From NCBI GenBank assembly GCA_947165795.1, contig CAMVBP010000009.1, positions 1-19,650 on the forward strand: 19,650 nt of DNA, read 5' to 3'. The notes below the pieces were generated by a model. It was not told the origin of the DNA, ran no database searches, and worked only from the letters and a program-made list of their open reading frames with translations. The translations under genes were made by a program, and so were the position numbers. This DNA comes from an uncultured Treponema sp. (GTDB lineage: Bacteria > Spirochaetota > Spirochaetia > Treponematales > Treponemataceae). Below are positions 8,165 to 16,558 of this stretch, in pieces. How positions within the stretch are numbered: the stretch's first letter is position 1; each line of letters starts with the position of its first letter.

Positions 8165-9301
8165 ATGAATAACAAGAATTTTCAGGTAGCAGCATATTTA
8201 AAAAATCAAAAATCAGAAAGCGAAACTGATGCCAGATTAAAGGCAACGACAGATTATTTAAAGACCGGCGGACTTTTAAAAGTTCCTGTAGAACCTCAGG
8301 CCAGCGACGGAAAAGATTCTGTTTACAGAAAGGTTGCAAAATTCCTTTTGATAATCGGCGAAGATGAAGCGGCAAAAATTCTTCAGCATCTTCCCGAAAA
8401 TCAGATAGAAAAAATAATTCCGGAAATTGCTTCCATCAGAACAGTAAGTGACGAAGAAGCAACTGTTATTCTTGAAGAATTTAATGAACGGGCAAATCGT
8501 GCAAAATCTCAGGGAGGAGCTCAAACTGCTCGTGAAATTTTAACTAAGGCTTATGGAAAGGACCGCGCAGAACAGCTTCTTTCAAAATCTATTCCGGCCC
8601 AGACAGAAACTCCTTTTGAATATTTGTTCGACTTAGATAAAGAGAGAATCTATCAGCTTTTAAGCGATGAAAATATAGGTATTCAGTCGCTGGTAATTTC
8701 CAAGCTTCCTCCAAAAAAAGCGGCAAGCGTAATTAACATGATGAAGGAAGAAGAAAAAAAAGAACTTGTTCTTCGGCTTGCAAAAATGGAATCTATTTCG
8801 CCTGAAGTTTTAAGACGCGTTAATCAGGCTATGATGGAAAAGGAAAAAAATCTTACTGTAGAAAATACCGATTCAATTGACGGACGAAATGCACTTGCGC
8901 AGATTTTAAAACGCATGGACTTTTCTTCTGAAAAAGAAATTCTCGAAACTCTTTCTGATCAGGATCCTGATTTGGGAAAAGATTTGCGTTCACGCTTATT
9001 TACCGATGAAGACGTAATTAATGCAGATGACCGTTTTATTCAGGAAGTTTTGCATAATATGTCCGAGGTAGAAATTGCGCATCTTCTCTGCGGAAAAAGT
9101 CCTGATTTTAGGGAGAAGATTCTTTTCTGTATTTCTTCCGGCAGACGTATGGAAGTTCGCGAACAGGAAGAAATATTAAAGCCTATGAGAAAAAGTGAGT
9201 GCGAAAGAATTACAAATGAATTCCTTGCAAAACTCAGAACCGGCTTTGAAGCAGGACAGTTAATAATTAAAGACAGAAATGATGACGACTTTGTAGAGTG
9301 A
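8165..9301 (+). CDS. FliG-like flagellar switch protein, divergent spirochaete paralogue (possibly FliG1 type)
   Basis: A 378-residue protein with the FliG plan: an N-terminal domain from about residue 52 (YRKVAKFLLIIGEDEAAKIL), a middle armadillo domain (about 150-235) and a C-terminal domain (about 240-370). FliG is the rotor protein that links the MS-ring to FliM/FliN and contacts the stator. Alignment by eye shows strong relics such as NALAQILKRMDFSSEKEIL and D288-D289-R290 of the torque helix. Key motifs differ. The EHPQ motif that binds FliM is E169-N-I-G172, the MFxF gate motif is LFTD (278-281), and position 297, Arg in many FliG proteins, is His. Spirochaetes carry two FliG proteins, and FliG1 is the divergent one with a location-specific role in Borrelia. 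This gene sits outside any flagellar operon, which fits that class. The N-terminus carries about 50 extra polar residues. FliG homology is secure; the FliG1 assignment is inference. Confidence 0.85.
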   Translation: MNNKNFQVAAYLKNQKSESETDARLKATTDYLKTGGLLKVPVEPQASDGKDSVYRKVAKFLLIIGEDEAAKILQHLPENQIEKIIPEIASIRTVSDEEATVILEEFNERANRAKSQGGAQTAREILTKAYGKDRAEQLLSKSIPAQTETPFEYLFDLDKERIYQLLSDENIGIQSLVISKLPPKKAASVINMMKEEEKKELVLRLAKMESISPEVLRRVNQAMMEKEKNLTVENTDSIDGRNALAQILKRMDFSSEKEILETLSDQDPDLGKDLRSRLFTDEDVINADDRFIQEVLHNMSEVEIAHLLCGKSPDFREKILFCISSGRRMEVREQEEILKPMRKSECERITNEFLAKLRTGFEAGQLIIKDRNDDDFVE

Positions 9302-9305
9302 TAAC

Positions 9306-12300
9306 ATGTTTGACGTAAAAGATAAAAATAATATTGGAAAGGAATATAACGGGTTTATTCTGCTAGGAATAGACGAACTGGCTGATTACAAAACTCAGGC
9401 TGTTTTTTTGCGACATAAAAAAACAGGTCTCGAAGTTTATCATATTTTAAAAGAAGATAAAGAAAATTTATTTGCTTTTGCCTTCAGAACTTTTGCAAAC
9501 GATTCAAAGGGTTGTGCTCATATTATGGAGCATTCAACCTTGTGCGGTTCGGAAAAATATCCGCTTAAGGAACCATTTACAACTCTTGCAGGAACAAGCC
9601 TTAATACATTTTTAAATGCGCTTACTTATCCGGATAAAACTGTTTATCCGGGCGCTTCTGTTGTTCGTGCAGATTATTTTAATATGATGGATGTTTATGC
9701 CGATGCCGTGTTTTTCCCTAAACTTGATTATACAACCTTTATTCAGGAAGGACACAGACTTGAACTTGATGAAAAAGGAAACTTAAGTATTCAGGGAGTC
9801 GTTTACAACGAGATGAAGGGCAACTATTCAAGCTTTAAGGATATTGCAATAGATGCCCAGATTAGAACAATGTATCCGGATTGTTTTGCTTCCTTTGATT
9901 CCGGCGGCGATCCTTTAAATATTCCCGAATTAACTTACGAAGAGTTTCTGGATTTTCATCAGAAATTTTATAATCCCGATAACTGTCTTTTGTATCTTTA
10001 TGGAAATATTCCAACCTGCGAACAGCTTGATTTTTTGAACGAAAGATTTATAGCAAGGCTTGAAAAAAAATATAACTGTACAAAAGAAATTGAAAATTAC
10101 AATTCTGAGTTACCGATTGTAAAACCAGAAATTAAAGAATTACAGAAATTAAAATTAATTCAGAAATCAACGGAAATACGCTGTATTGCTCCAAAAACAG
10201 GAAGCACTGGCGAAGTCGTTACATTGAACTGGTATTCCGGATCTTATGATATGGAAAAATATTTTCTTTCCGAGGTTTTATGCGGAAACGACAGTTCTCC
10301 TTTAAGCTACAGATTAATGAATTCAAAACTCGGAGATGATCTTTCTCCTATCTGGAGTAACTTCGGGCAATTTCAGGAAGAATTTTTTACTTACGGACTT
10401 TCCGGCGTAAAAAAGAAAAATGAACAGAAGGTTTATGATTTAGTTCAGAATTCACTTAAAGAAATTTATGAAGAAGGAATTTCGCAGAAGGATATCGATT
10501 CAGCCGTTATGGGAATTGATTTTTCTTTGCGCGAAGTAACACGTTATTTCGGTCCGTATTCCCTTGTTCTTATGGATAAGGTTTTAAAAGGCTGGAATTA
10601 TGGAAACGCATGTTCAACTCAATTATCGCCGATTTCTACCTTTGAAAAGTTAAAGGAAAAAATCAGAAGCGATAAGGACTTTACTAGAAATCTTATTAAA
10701 AAATATTTTCTGGATAATAAGATTGTCGTTAAGCTTGTTGTTGAGCCTTCGGATAAATATTTTAAAGAACGCGAAAATTCAGAAAGAAAACTTATAAAAA
10801 AACTTTCTGTAAATCTTGATAAGGAAAAATTAAAAAAGGAGCTTGATGAGCTTCATGCTTATCAGCAGTATGTAGAAACTCCGGAAGATACCGCATGTAT
10901 TCCAAAAACAAAAATTTCTGAGCTGGACAGAAATCTTGATATTCCTAAACTGGAAATTTCAGAAGCAGAAGGAAACAATTCAGCAAAGATTCCATTATTC
11001 TTAAGCGAAGAAGATACAAACGGAATTTTTTACGTGGATGTACTTTTCCCGTTCGATACGCTTGATGCAGACAAAATGAGGCACATTCCGTTCCTTACAA
11101 ATATTCTTACAAACATCGGCTGGAATTCTAAACAGTGGAACGACTGTATTACAGAAAGTTCCTGCGTAATGGGCGATGTATGGGGAAGGGCGTTGTGCGG
11201 TTCCTGCTGTGATGCTCCTCAGTCACTTGAACTATTAGAAAAATACAAAAATAAGAATTTTATGAGCCGACAGTGGATTGGCGTAAGCTGCAAGGCATTA
11301 ACCTATAAAGCAAAGGAAACCTTTGAGCTTTTAAGCGAAATAATTACAAAAATGGATTTTCTTGATGAAAAGCGTTTTGATAATCTTTTTGCAGAATTTC
11401 TTGCAGATAAAAAAGCATCTTTTGTTGCAGACGGAAGAAATTATATTTTAAAGAGAACTTCATGCATGCTTGATAAGGATTATGCTTTGGGCGAAGTTCT
11501 CTGGGGCGTTAGCCAGTTACAGACAATTTCTGAATACACGAAAATCGGTGCGAAAAAAACTTTGCAGATATTTAAAGACATTTATAAGAGCTGTATGGAA
11601 AGCGGAGCTGTCGTTCACATAACTGCAGATAAGGATTCATTTGAAAAAATTAATCCGCTCATATCTGAATTTGTAAAAGCTGCTGATTTTAAAGCATTAA
11701 AGCCTGCAGTTCCTTTTACGGTTGAAGACATTAAGCCATATATAATTAATTCAGATGCGGCCGGAAATAACGAGGTTCAGTTATTAAAGGTTCACTCTCA
11801 GACAGGTTATGCCGCTAGCTGTACAAAATCTTCTGTTTATCTTTCTAAAGAAGCTGCTGGAGAAAATGTATTTGCTTCGTGGCTTGGAAATCATTCATTG
11901 TGGGATAAAATAAGGACAATGGGCGGTGCTTATGGAGCAATGATGTGGGTTGATAATATGCATAAAGCCTCTTTCTTTTCTTCCTATCGTGATCCGACTC
12001 CGGAAAAATCTCTGGAAGTATTTAAAAGCTGCCTTAAGGAAATTTCAGAAAAAGAATTTTCAAAAGAAGAAGTTGAACAGACAGTTGTTGCCTGTTATGG
12101 AGATGCAATTGTTCCAAGAAGCCCGATTGGCAGGGCAAATTCAGCTTTTGAAAACTTTTTGTATGCAAATCCTGCAGAATTTAGGGCAATCAGAATTAAT
12201 AATGTTCTCGAGGTTTCTGCAGAAGACGTTCAGAATGCTGCAAAAAGATTCTATAAATGGTCTGAAGAACTCTATAATGGGGCAATATTTATAGATAAAT

Positions 12301-12341
12301 CAAAAAAATGTAGTGGAAATAAAATAGATATTCCGTTATAA
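9306..12341 (+). CDS. M16C zinc metallopeptidase of the presequence protease (PreP/Cym1) family
   Basis: A 1011-residue single-chain M16 peptidase, a usual length for the PreP/Cym1 group, which degrades unfolded short peptides inside a closed two-half chamber. The inverted zinc motif HxxEH is at H72-I-M-E75-H76. The third zinc ligand is E169 in VVYNEMKG, a hallmark of the M16C group. The C-terminal half has GAYGAMMW and S-Y894-R895-D-P, the conserved substrate-tail contacts of the family. No signal peptide is visible, so it is probably cytoplasmic and a peptide scavenger; export by another route cannot be excluded. The start is 4 bases after the fliG-like stop with only a weak GAG upstream, so translation is probably coupled. 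Cysteine content is fairly high for a cytoplasmic peptidase (several CC or CxxC-like pairs around residues 630-660). Confidence 0.93.
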   Translation: MFDVKDKNNIGKEYNGFILLGIDELADYKTQAVFLRHKKTGLEVYHILKEDKENLFAFAFRTFANDSKGCAHIMEHSTLCGSEKYPLKEPFTTLAGTSLNTFLNALTYPDKTVYPGASVVRADYFNMMDVYADAVFFPKLDYTTFIQEGHRLELDEKGNLSIQGVVYNEMKGNYSSFKDIAIDAQIRTMYPDCFASFDSGGDPLNIPELTYEEFLDFHQKFYNPDNCLLYLYGNIPTCEQLDFLNERFIARLEKKYNCTKEIENYNSELPIVKPEIKELQKLKLIQKSTEIRCIAPKTGSTGEVVTLNWYSGSYDMEKYFLSEVLCGNDSSPLSYRLMNSKLGDDLSPIWSNFGQFQEEFFTYGLSGVKKKNEQKVYDLVQNSLKEIYEEGISQKDIDSAVMGIDFSLREVTRYFGPYSLVLMDKVLKGWNYGNACSTQLSPISTFEKLKEKIRSDKDFTRNLIKKYFLDNKIVVKLVVEPSDKYFKERENSERKLIKKLSVNLDKEKLKKELDELHAYQQYVETPEDTACIPKTKISELDRNLDIPKLEISEAEGNNSAKIPLFLSEEDTNGIFYVDVLFPFDTLDADKMRHIPFLTNILTNIGWNSKQWNDCITESSCVMGDVWGRALCGSCCDAPQSLELLEKYKNKNFMSRQWIGVSCKALTYKAKETFELLSEIITKMDFLDEKRFDNLFAEFLADKKASFVADGRNYILKRTSCMLDKDYALGEVLWGVSQLQTISEYTKIGAKKTLQIFKDIYKSCMESGAVVHITADKDSFEKINPLISEFVKAADFKALKPAVPFTVEDIKPYIINSDAAGNNEVQLLKVHSQTGYAASCTKSSVYLSKEAAGENVFASWLGNHSLWDKIRTMGGAYGAMMWVDNMHKASFFSSYRDPTPEKSLEVFKSCLKEISEKEFSKEEVEQTVVACYGDAIVPRSPIGRANSAFENFLYANPAEFRAIRINNVLEVSAEDVQNAAKRFYKWSEELYNGAIFIDKSKKCSGNKIDIPL

Positions 12342-12342
12342 T
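12314..12342 (+). promoter_or_regulatory. Candidate promoter of the 72-residue gene
   Basis: TGGAAA (12314-12319), a 17-base spacer, then TATAAT (12337-12342) with a perfect -10 that overlaps the stop codon of the peptidase gene. Transcription would start near 12349, leaving an 18-base leader with GGAG at 12356-12359. Confidence 0.5.
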
Positions 12343-12366
12343 TATAGAATCTTTTGGAGAAAAGTT

Positions 12367-12585
12367 ATGGATAAAAAAACATTGCAATGTGTAAAAATGT
12401 TGCGTGATTTAGTTTCTGATGTTCAGGGAGCACCTTTTCCGGGGCCGGAATTAAAGCCTGAACTTTATGAAATCTGGTATGAACACGCACAGAGAGCGGC
12501 AGTTACCTGTTTTGAATTCTTGAACGATAACTTCCCTCAGGAACAGAAAGAACTTAACAAGGCAATTGGTAAAATCTTTCAATAA
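12367..12585 (+). CDS. Small protein of unknown function, 72 residues
   Basis: I do not recognise the family. The protein is soluble and mostly helical by eye. It opens MDKKTLQCVKMLRDLVSDVQ, has a Pro/Gly turn (GAPFPGPELKPELYE), then a Trp/His/Tyr-rich stretch (IWYEHAQRAAVTCFEFLNDNF) and a Lys/Gln end. There is no signal peptide, membrane segment or DNA-binding motif. GGAG lies 7 bases before the ATG, and a good -10 box sits just upstream. Codon use matches the neighbours, so it is probably a real gene. It lies between the M16C peptidase and another gene of unknown function; context gives no clear role. Confidence 0.8.
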   Translation: MDKKTLQCVKMLRDLVSDVQGAPFPGPELKPELYEIWYEHAQRAAVTCFEFLNDNFPQEQKELNKAIGKIFQ

Positions 12586-12628
12586 TCAGTAAAACGCTTC
12601 TTCTTATGTTTTTGAATTTTATGCCGAT

Positions 12629-12650
12629 AATATACGTGTAAAGGTATATT
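12629..12650. repeat. Inverted repeat whose right arm holds a -10-like box
   Basis: AATATAC (12629-12635) and GTATATT (12644-12650) are perfect 7-base arms separated by GTGTAAAG. TATATT at 12645-12650 is a possible -10 for the gene starting at 12656, only 5 bases on. A protein bound here would cover the start of transcription. The preceding 12586-12628 shows only a weak AAAAC/GTTTT hairpin and nothing else recognisable. Confidence 0.4.
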
Positions 12651-12655
12651 GTTTT

Positions 12656-13831
12656 ATGGCACCAAAGACTAAGAAAATTAAAGATTTTAACGCAGGATTT
12701 AGCGGAAAAAAAAATAAATTAGGAATTAATATCTGGCGTTTCTTTTTTAACGGGATTAATTCCATTTCAGGCTCAGAACAGATGTTCTTTATTGAGTTTG
12801 AGATGTTAAATCCTTTCTTATCTCCATCTGAAACAATATTAAGCTTTAAAACCAAAGTAAAATTTTCTGCCGAAGACCTTCAATATGCACTTGCAGGAAC
12901 CGATTCGGCTTCTAATCTTCAAACAGAAGAAAAAAATCTTCCTTCATATTGTGTAATTCGCTGCGGAATGCTTGGAATAGTTCCAAAACAAATCTGCTGT
13001 TACACTCCTATAAAGCAAATAACCTTTAAAAATCATCCTTTTGAGATTCAGACTGAACGCGCTTTGTTTACAGAAAATAAAATTTCGGGAAATATCAGTC
13101 TTTCAAAAGCTGAATGCGAAAAACATCCTGAATATTTTTGCGATTCCGGCAATGTTTCTTGGGATATTACATACGAAACAAACTGCGAAGTTGGAGAAGG
13201 CGAAAATACAAACTTTTTCCGCTGGTTCCCTTACGGATTAAAAACTGATTATTCAGGAAAAATCGTTTTTGACGGCGATGAATATATAATCAATCCAAAA
13301 AAGAGCTTTGGTTATTCAGAGCGTTATTTTGGAAAGTCTCTTGTAGAACCTTGGTTCCATATTTCTGCAGAAAATCTTACGAGTGTAATTACAGGCAAAA
13401 CATTATTTGATTCTGCCTTTGCCGTTCAGGGAATTTTTGATAACAGAGTCGCATTTGCAGGTAAGTTTGAAGATAATTTAATAGTATTCGAAACAGACAG
13501 TTCAAAAAGACAGTTTTCTTGCGTTTGGGATTGTGTTCAAATGCCTGAAAACGATAATCCGGAAGAAAATCTTCTTCACTGGTCAGTAAGTTTGAGCAGT
13601 AAAAAATGGATTATAGATATTGATATTTTCTGCCGAATTAAGGAAATCTTCAACCGTAAAATAGAAATGCCGGATGAAAGTCGTCTTGTTTTAAATATGC
13701 TTCAGGGCGCAACCGGAACCGGCGAAATTAAATTATACAAGAGAAACGGCAGCAATCTTGAACAGATTGAACATGCTAATCTTACAAAAGTAGTCTGCGA
13801 ATTCGGTCACACTGAGCAGGGTGAATTTTAA
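12656..13831 (+). CDS. Beta-rich protein of unknown function, weakly like tocopherol cyclase/lipocalin-like proteins
   Basis: A 391-residue protein with no signal peptide and no membrane helix. It is rich in beta-strand patterns and aromatics. N-terminally it has NIWRFFFNGINSISGSEQMFFIEFEM, then a Cys-containing middle (CVIRCGMLG, KQICCYTP). A FRWFPYG segment follows, and a G-x-I-x-FDGDEY then GYSERYFGKSLVEPWFHISAENL stretch. This last stretch recalls the tryptophan- and GYxExxWG-containing core of tocopherol cyclase and carotenoid hydratase-like lipocalin proteins. Cysteines and aromatic residues are numerous. The similarity is only by eye and may be wrong; a conserved Treponema protein of unknown role is the safe description. 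The start ATG has no good Shine-Dalgarno sequence (AAAGG is 11 bases away), and a TATATT box ends 5 bases before it, so it may be leaderless. Confidence 0.7.
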   Translation: MAPKTKKIKDFNAGFSGKKNKLGINIWRFFFNGINSISGSEQMFFIEFEMLNPFLSPSETILSFKTKVKFSAEDLQYALAGTDSASNLQTEEKNLPSYCVIRCGMLGIVPKQICCYTPIKQITFKNHPFEIQTERALFTENKISGNISLSKAECEKHPEYFCDSGNVSWDITYETNCEVGEGENTNFFRWFPYGLKTDYSGKIVFDGDEYIINPKKSFGYSERYFGKSLVEPWFHISAENLTSVITGKTLFDSAFAVQGIFDNRVAFAGKFEDNLIVFETDSSKRQFSCVWDCVQMPENDNPEENLLHWSVSLSSKKWIIDIDIFCRIKEIFNRKIEMPDESRLVLNMLQGATGTGEIKLYKRNGSNLEQIEHANLTKVVCEFGHTEQGEF

Positions 13832-13849
13832 AAAAAATATAATTTTAAT

Positions 13850-13894
13850 TTGCCGAATGACAAAAATTTTACTATCTTAAATTATGAGAGGTGG
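13850..13894 (+). promoter_or_regulatory. Promoter and ribosome binding site of clpB
   Basis: TTGCCG (13850-13855), a 17-base spacer and TATCTT (13873-13878) form a sigma70-like promoter with expected start near 13885. The strong Shine-Dalgarno sequence GAGAGGTGG (13886-13894) follows, so the leader is very short. The latter decides the start: the ATG at 13884 lies in front of the Shine-Dalgarno sequence, and 13899 is just after it. I see no CIRCE element (TTAGCACTC-N9-GAGTGCTAA), so HrcA control is not supported. Confidence 0.6.
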
Positions 13895-13898
13895 TAAA

Positions 13899-16484
13899 AT
13901 GAATTATGAAAGCTATACAATTAAAAGTCAGGAAGCATTACAGGAAGCCTCTTCAATTGCTAATAAAAACGACAATTCAGAAATAGGCACTGAACATGTT
14001 CTTCTTGCTCTTCTTGAACAGCAGGATGGTCTTATTCCTCCTGTCGTAGAACGAATTGGAATTTCAACTTCAGAGCTAATTAATAAAACAAAAGATTTAA
14101 TTAACTCAAATCCAAAAGTTAGTGGAGCCGCTCAGGTTTATCTCTCTTCTTCAATGCAGAAGGTTCTTGCAAAAGCAGAAAATGAAATGTCTGCAATGCA
14201 TGATCAGTTTCTTTCTACTGAGCATATTTTTCTTGCAATTACAGAGTGTGGTGATAAAACCGGCGACATGCTTAAATCCTGCGGAATAAATCACAAAGCT
14301 GTTCTGGAAGCTTTAAAGTCAGTTCGAGGAAATCAGACTGTAGATTCAAACGATCCGGAAGCTAAGTCACGTACTCTTGAAAAATACTGCCGCGATTTAA
14401 CAGCCGCTGCAAGACAGGATAAAATTGATCCGGTTATTGGCCGTGATGAAGAAATAAGACGAGTAATGCAGGTACTCTGCCGTCGTACTAAAAATAATCC
14501 GGTAATAATTGGAGAGCCGGGCGTTGGTAAAACAGCTATCGTAGAAGGTCTTGCACGCCGTATTGCTTCGGGCGATGTTCCTGAAAGCCTTAAAAATAAA
14601 AGGCTTCTTGCGCTGGATTTAGGAAGTCTTGTAGCAGGTGCAAAATTCCGTGGTGAATTTGAGGAACGCTTAAAGGCTTTAATAAATGAAGTTTCCAAGA
14701 GTGAAGGTCAGATAATTCTCTTTATTGATGAACTTCATACTCTTGTCGGTGCTGGTGCAAGCGAAGGTTCAATGGATGCTTCGAATCTTCTTAAGCCGGC
14801 ACTTGCGCGTGGAGAACTCAGGGCAATCGGCGCAACAACACTTGATGAATATAGAAAGTATATAGAAAAGGATGCGGCGCTTGAACGCCGTTTCCAGCAG
14901 GTTTATTGTGCTGAACCTTCCGTTGAAGATACAATTGCAATTTTGCGCGGACTTAGGGATAAGTACGAAATTCATCATGGAGTTAGAATAGAAGATGAAG
15001 CTCTTGTAAGTGCGGCAACTCTTTCCAACCGTTATATTACAAACCGCTTTATGCCGGACAAGGCAATTGATCTTGTTGATGAAGCAGCCAGCCGCTTAAA
15101 AATGGAAATTGAAAGTCAGCCTACAGAGCTTGATCAGGTTGAACGAAAAATTCTTCAGCTCCAGATTGAAAAACAGTCTTTAAGCAAGGAAGATGATCCT
15201 TCCAGCAAAGAGCGTCTTTTAAAACTTGAAAATGAGCTTTCTGAAATTTCTAATCGTCGTGATGCAATGAAGCTTCAGTGGCAGAATGAAAAAGAGCAGA
15301 TAGATAAATCGCGCAAGTTAAAAGAGCAGCTTGAACAGGCACGCTTTGAAGAAGAAAAATTTACGCGCGAAGGAAATCTGGAAAAAGCAGCAGAAATTAA
15401 ATATTCAATAATTCCTTCTCTTCAGAAAGAGCTTGAATCAGCTCTTGAAGCAGATGAAAAACGCAAGGAAGACGGAAGAAATTCCTTGCTGCGCCAATCT
15501 GTAACAGAAGAAGATATTGCAAAGGTAGTTTCCAGCTGGACCGGAATTCCTGTTGCAAAAATGATGAAGGGTGAAAAACAGAAATATATTGAACTTGAAA
15601 ATGTTTTGCATAAACGTGTAATCGGGCAGGATGAAGCAGTTACTGTAGTAAGCGACGCAATCCGCCGAAATCGCAGCGGACTTAATGATCCTAACCGACC
15701 GCTCGGTAGTTTTATGTTTATCGGACCGACTGGTGTTGGTAAAACTGAGCTTGCAAAAACTCTTGCGGATTTCCTCTTCAATGATGAAAAGGCTTTGACC
15801 CGAATAGACATGAGCGAATATATGGAAAAGTTTTCTGTTACTCGTCTTATTGGAGCGCCTCCGGGATATGTCGGTTACGACGAAGGCGGCCAGTTAACGG
15901 AAGCAGTCCGTCGACGTCCTTACAGCGTAATTCTGTTTGATGAAGTTGAAAAAGCTCATCCCGATGTATTTAATGTTCTTCTTCAGGTTTTGGATGACGG
16001 CCGCTTAACTGACGGGCAGGGAAGAGTAGTTGATTTTAAAAACACTATTATAATAATGACAAGCAATCTTGGAAGCGATTTAATTCTGGAAGCTGAATCT
16101 CAGGATAAGCTGGATTCAATAAAAAATGAACTCGATGTACTATTAAGAAAAACGTTCAGACCGGAATTCCTTAATCGAATTGATGAGATTGTAATGTTCC
16201 GTCAGCTTACAAAAGATTGTATTAATTCTATTGTTAAGCTTCAGCTGGAGCGTGTTCAGAGCAGGCTTGAAGAACGTAAAATAAAACTGGACTTTGATGC
16301 TTCTGCTCTTGATTTCCTTAGTGAAAAAGGTTATGACCCGACAATGGGTGCAAGACCTGTAAAGCGTGCCATTCAGAATTATGTTGAAAACACGCTGGCT
16401 AAGGAACTTTTAGCTGGTAATATTCTGGACGGAGAAACAGTAAAAATACGTTCCGAAAATGGTAAACTCATTTTTGGAAAATAA
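13899..16484 (+). CDS. clpB: ClpB, AAA+ disaggregase chaperone
   Basis: An 861-residue protein, the normal size for ClpB (857 in E. coli). It is a hexameric cytoplasmic unfoldase that pulls apart heat-damaged aggregates together with DnaK. Domains in order: a double Clp_N repeat (about 1-145); AAA1 with Walker A GEPGVGKT (205-212) and Walker B ending D277-E278; a coiled-coil middle domain rich in Lys/Glu (about 400-520) that DnaK binds; AAA2 with Walker A GPTGVGKT (609-616) and Walker B ending D681-E682; and a C-terminal small domain. The long middle domain and the absence of an IGF/L loop for ClpP separate it from ClpA and ClpC. A single-gene unit with its own promoter, converging on the mac-type operon. 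The ATG at 13884 in the same frame is rejected because the Shine-Dalgarno sequence lies after it. Confidence 0.97.
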   Translation: MNYESYTIKSQEALQEASSIANKNDNSEIGTEHVLLALLEQQDGLIPPVVERIGISTSELINKTKDLINSNPKVSGAAQVYLSSSMQKVLAKAENEMSAMHDQFLSTEHIFLAITECGDKTGDMLKSCGINHKAVLEALKSVRGNQTVDSNDPEAKSRTLEKYCRDLTAAARQDKIDPVIGRDEEIRRVMQVLCRRTKNNPVIIGEPGVGKTAIVEGLARRIASGDVPESLKNKRLLALDLGSLVAGAKFRGEFEERLKALINEVSKSEGQIILFIDELHTLVGAGASEGSMDASNLLKPALARGELRAIGATTLDEYRKYIEKDAALERRFQQVYCAEPSVEDTIAILRGLRDKYEIHHGVRIEDEALVSAATLSNRYITNRFMPDKAIDLVDEAASRLKMEIESQPTELDQVERKILQLQIEKQSLSKEDDPSSKERLLKLENELSEISNRRDAMKLQWQNEKEQIDKSRKLKEQLEQARFEEEKFTREGNLEKAAEIKYSIIPSLQKELESALEADEKRKEDGRNSLLRQSVTEEDIAKVVSSWTGIPVAKMMKGEKQKYIELENVLHKRVIGQDEAVTVVSDAIRRNRSGLNDPNRPLGSFMFIGPTGVGKTELAKTLADFLFNDEKALTRIDMSEYMEKFSVTRLIGAPPGYVGYDEGGQLTEAVRRRPYSVILFDEVEKAHPDVFNVLLQVLDDGRLTDGQGRVVDFKNTIIIMTSNLGSDLILEAESQDKLDSIKNELDVLLRKTFRPEFLNRIDEIVMFRQLTKDCINSIVKLQLERVQSRLEERKIKLDFDASALDFLSEKGYDPTMGARPVKRAIQNYVENTLAKELLAGNILDGETVKIRSENGKLIFGK

Positions 16485-16489
16485 ATTTT

Positions 16490-16541
16490 TACATTGGCTG
16501 TCATTTAAAGATTATTTTTTCTTTTATGACAGCTCTATGTA
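16490..16541. terminator. Hairpin between the convergent clpB and mac-type operon ends
   Basis: GCTGTCAT (16497-16504) pairs perfectly with ATGACAGC (16526-16533). Outside this, TACAT (16490-16494) pairs with ATGTA (16537-16541) across a small internal loop. The 21-base loop holds a T-rich run. It sits 5 bases after the clpB stop and 17 bases from the permease stop, so it may serve both strands. The T-tract after the stem is weak on either strand, so efficiency is uncertain. Confidence 0.5.
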
Positions 16542-16558
16542 AAATCAGAAATAATATA

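Noticed and set aside
11950..12294. Second plus-strand open frame of 114 codons within the peptidase gene
   Set aside because: Out of frame with the conserved M16C C-terminal half (GAYGAMMW, SYRDP), with no start signal.
13884..13898. ATG at 13884 as start of clpB
   Set aside because: The strong GAGAGGTGG lies after this ATG and fits the ATG at 13899, where the usual ClpB N-terminus begins.
13832..13898. CIRCE or other heat-shock operator before clpB
   Set aside because: No TTAGCACTC/GAGTGCTAA arms or similar inverted repeat could be found here.
14333..14698. Open frame of 121 codons on the minus strand inside clpB
   Set aside because: It overlaps the conserved AAA1 domain of clpB; Ser/Arg-rich product without recognisable domains.
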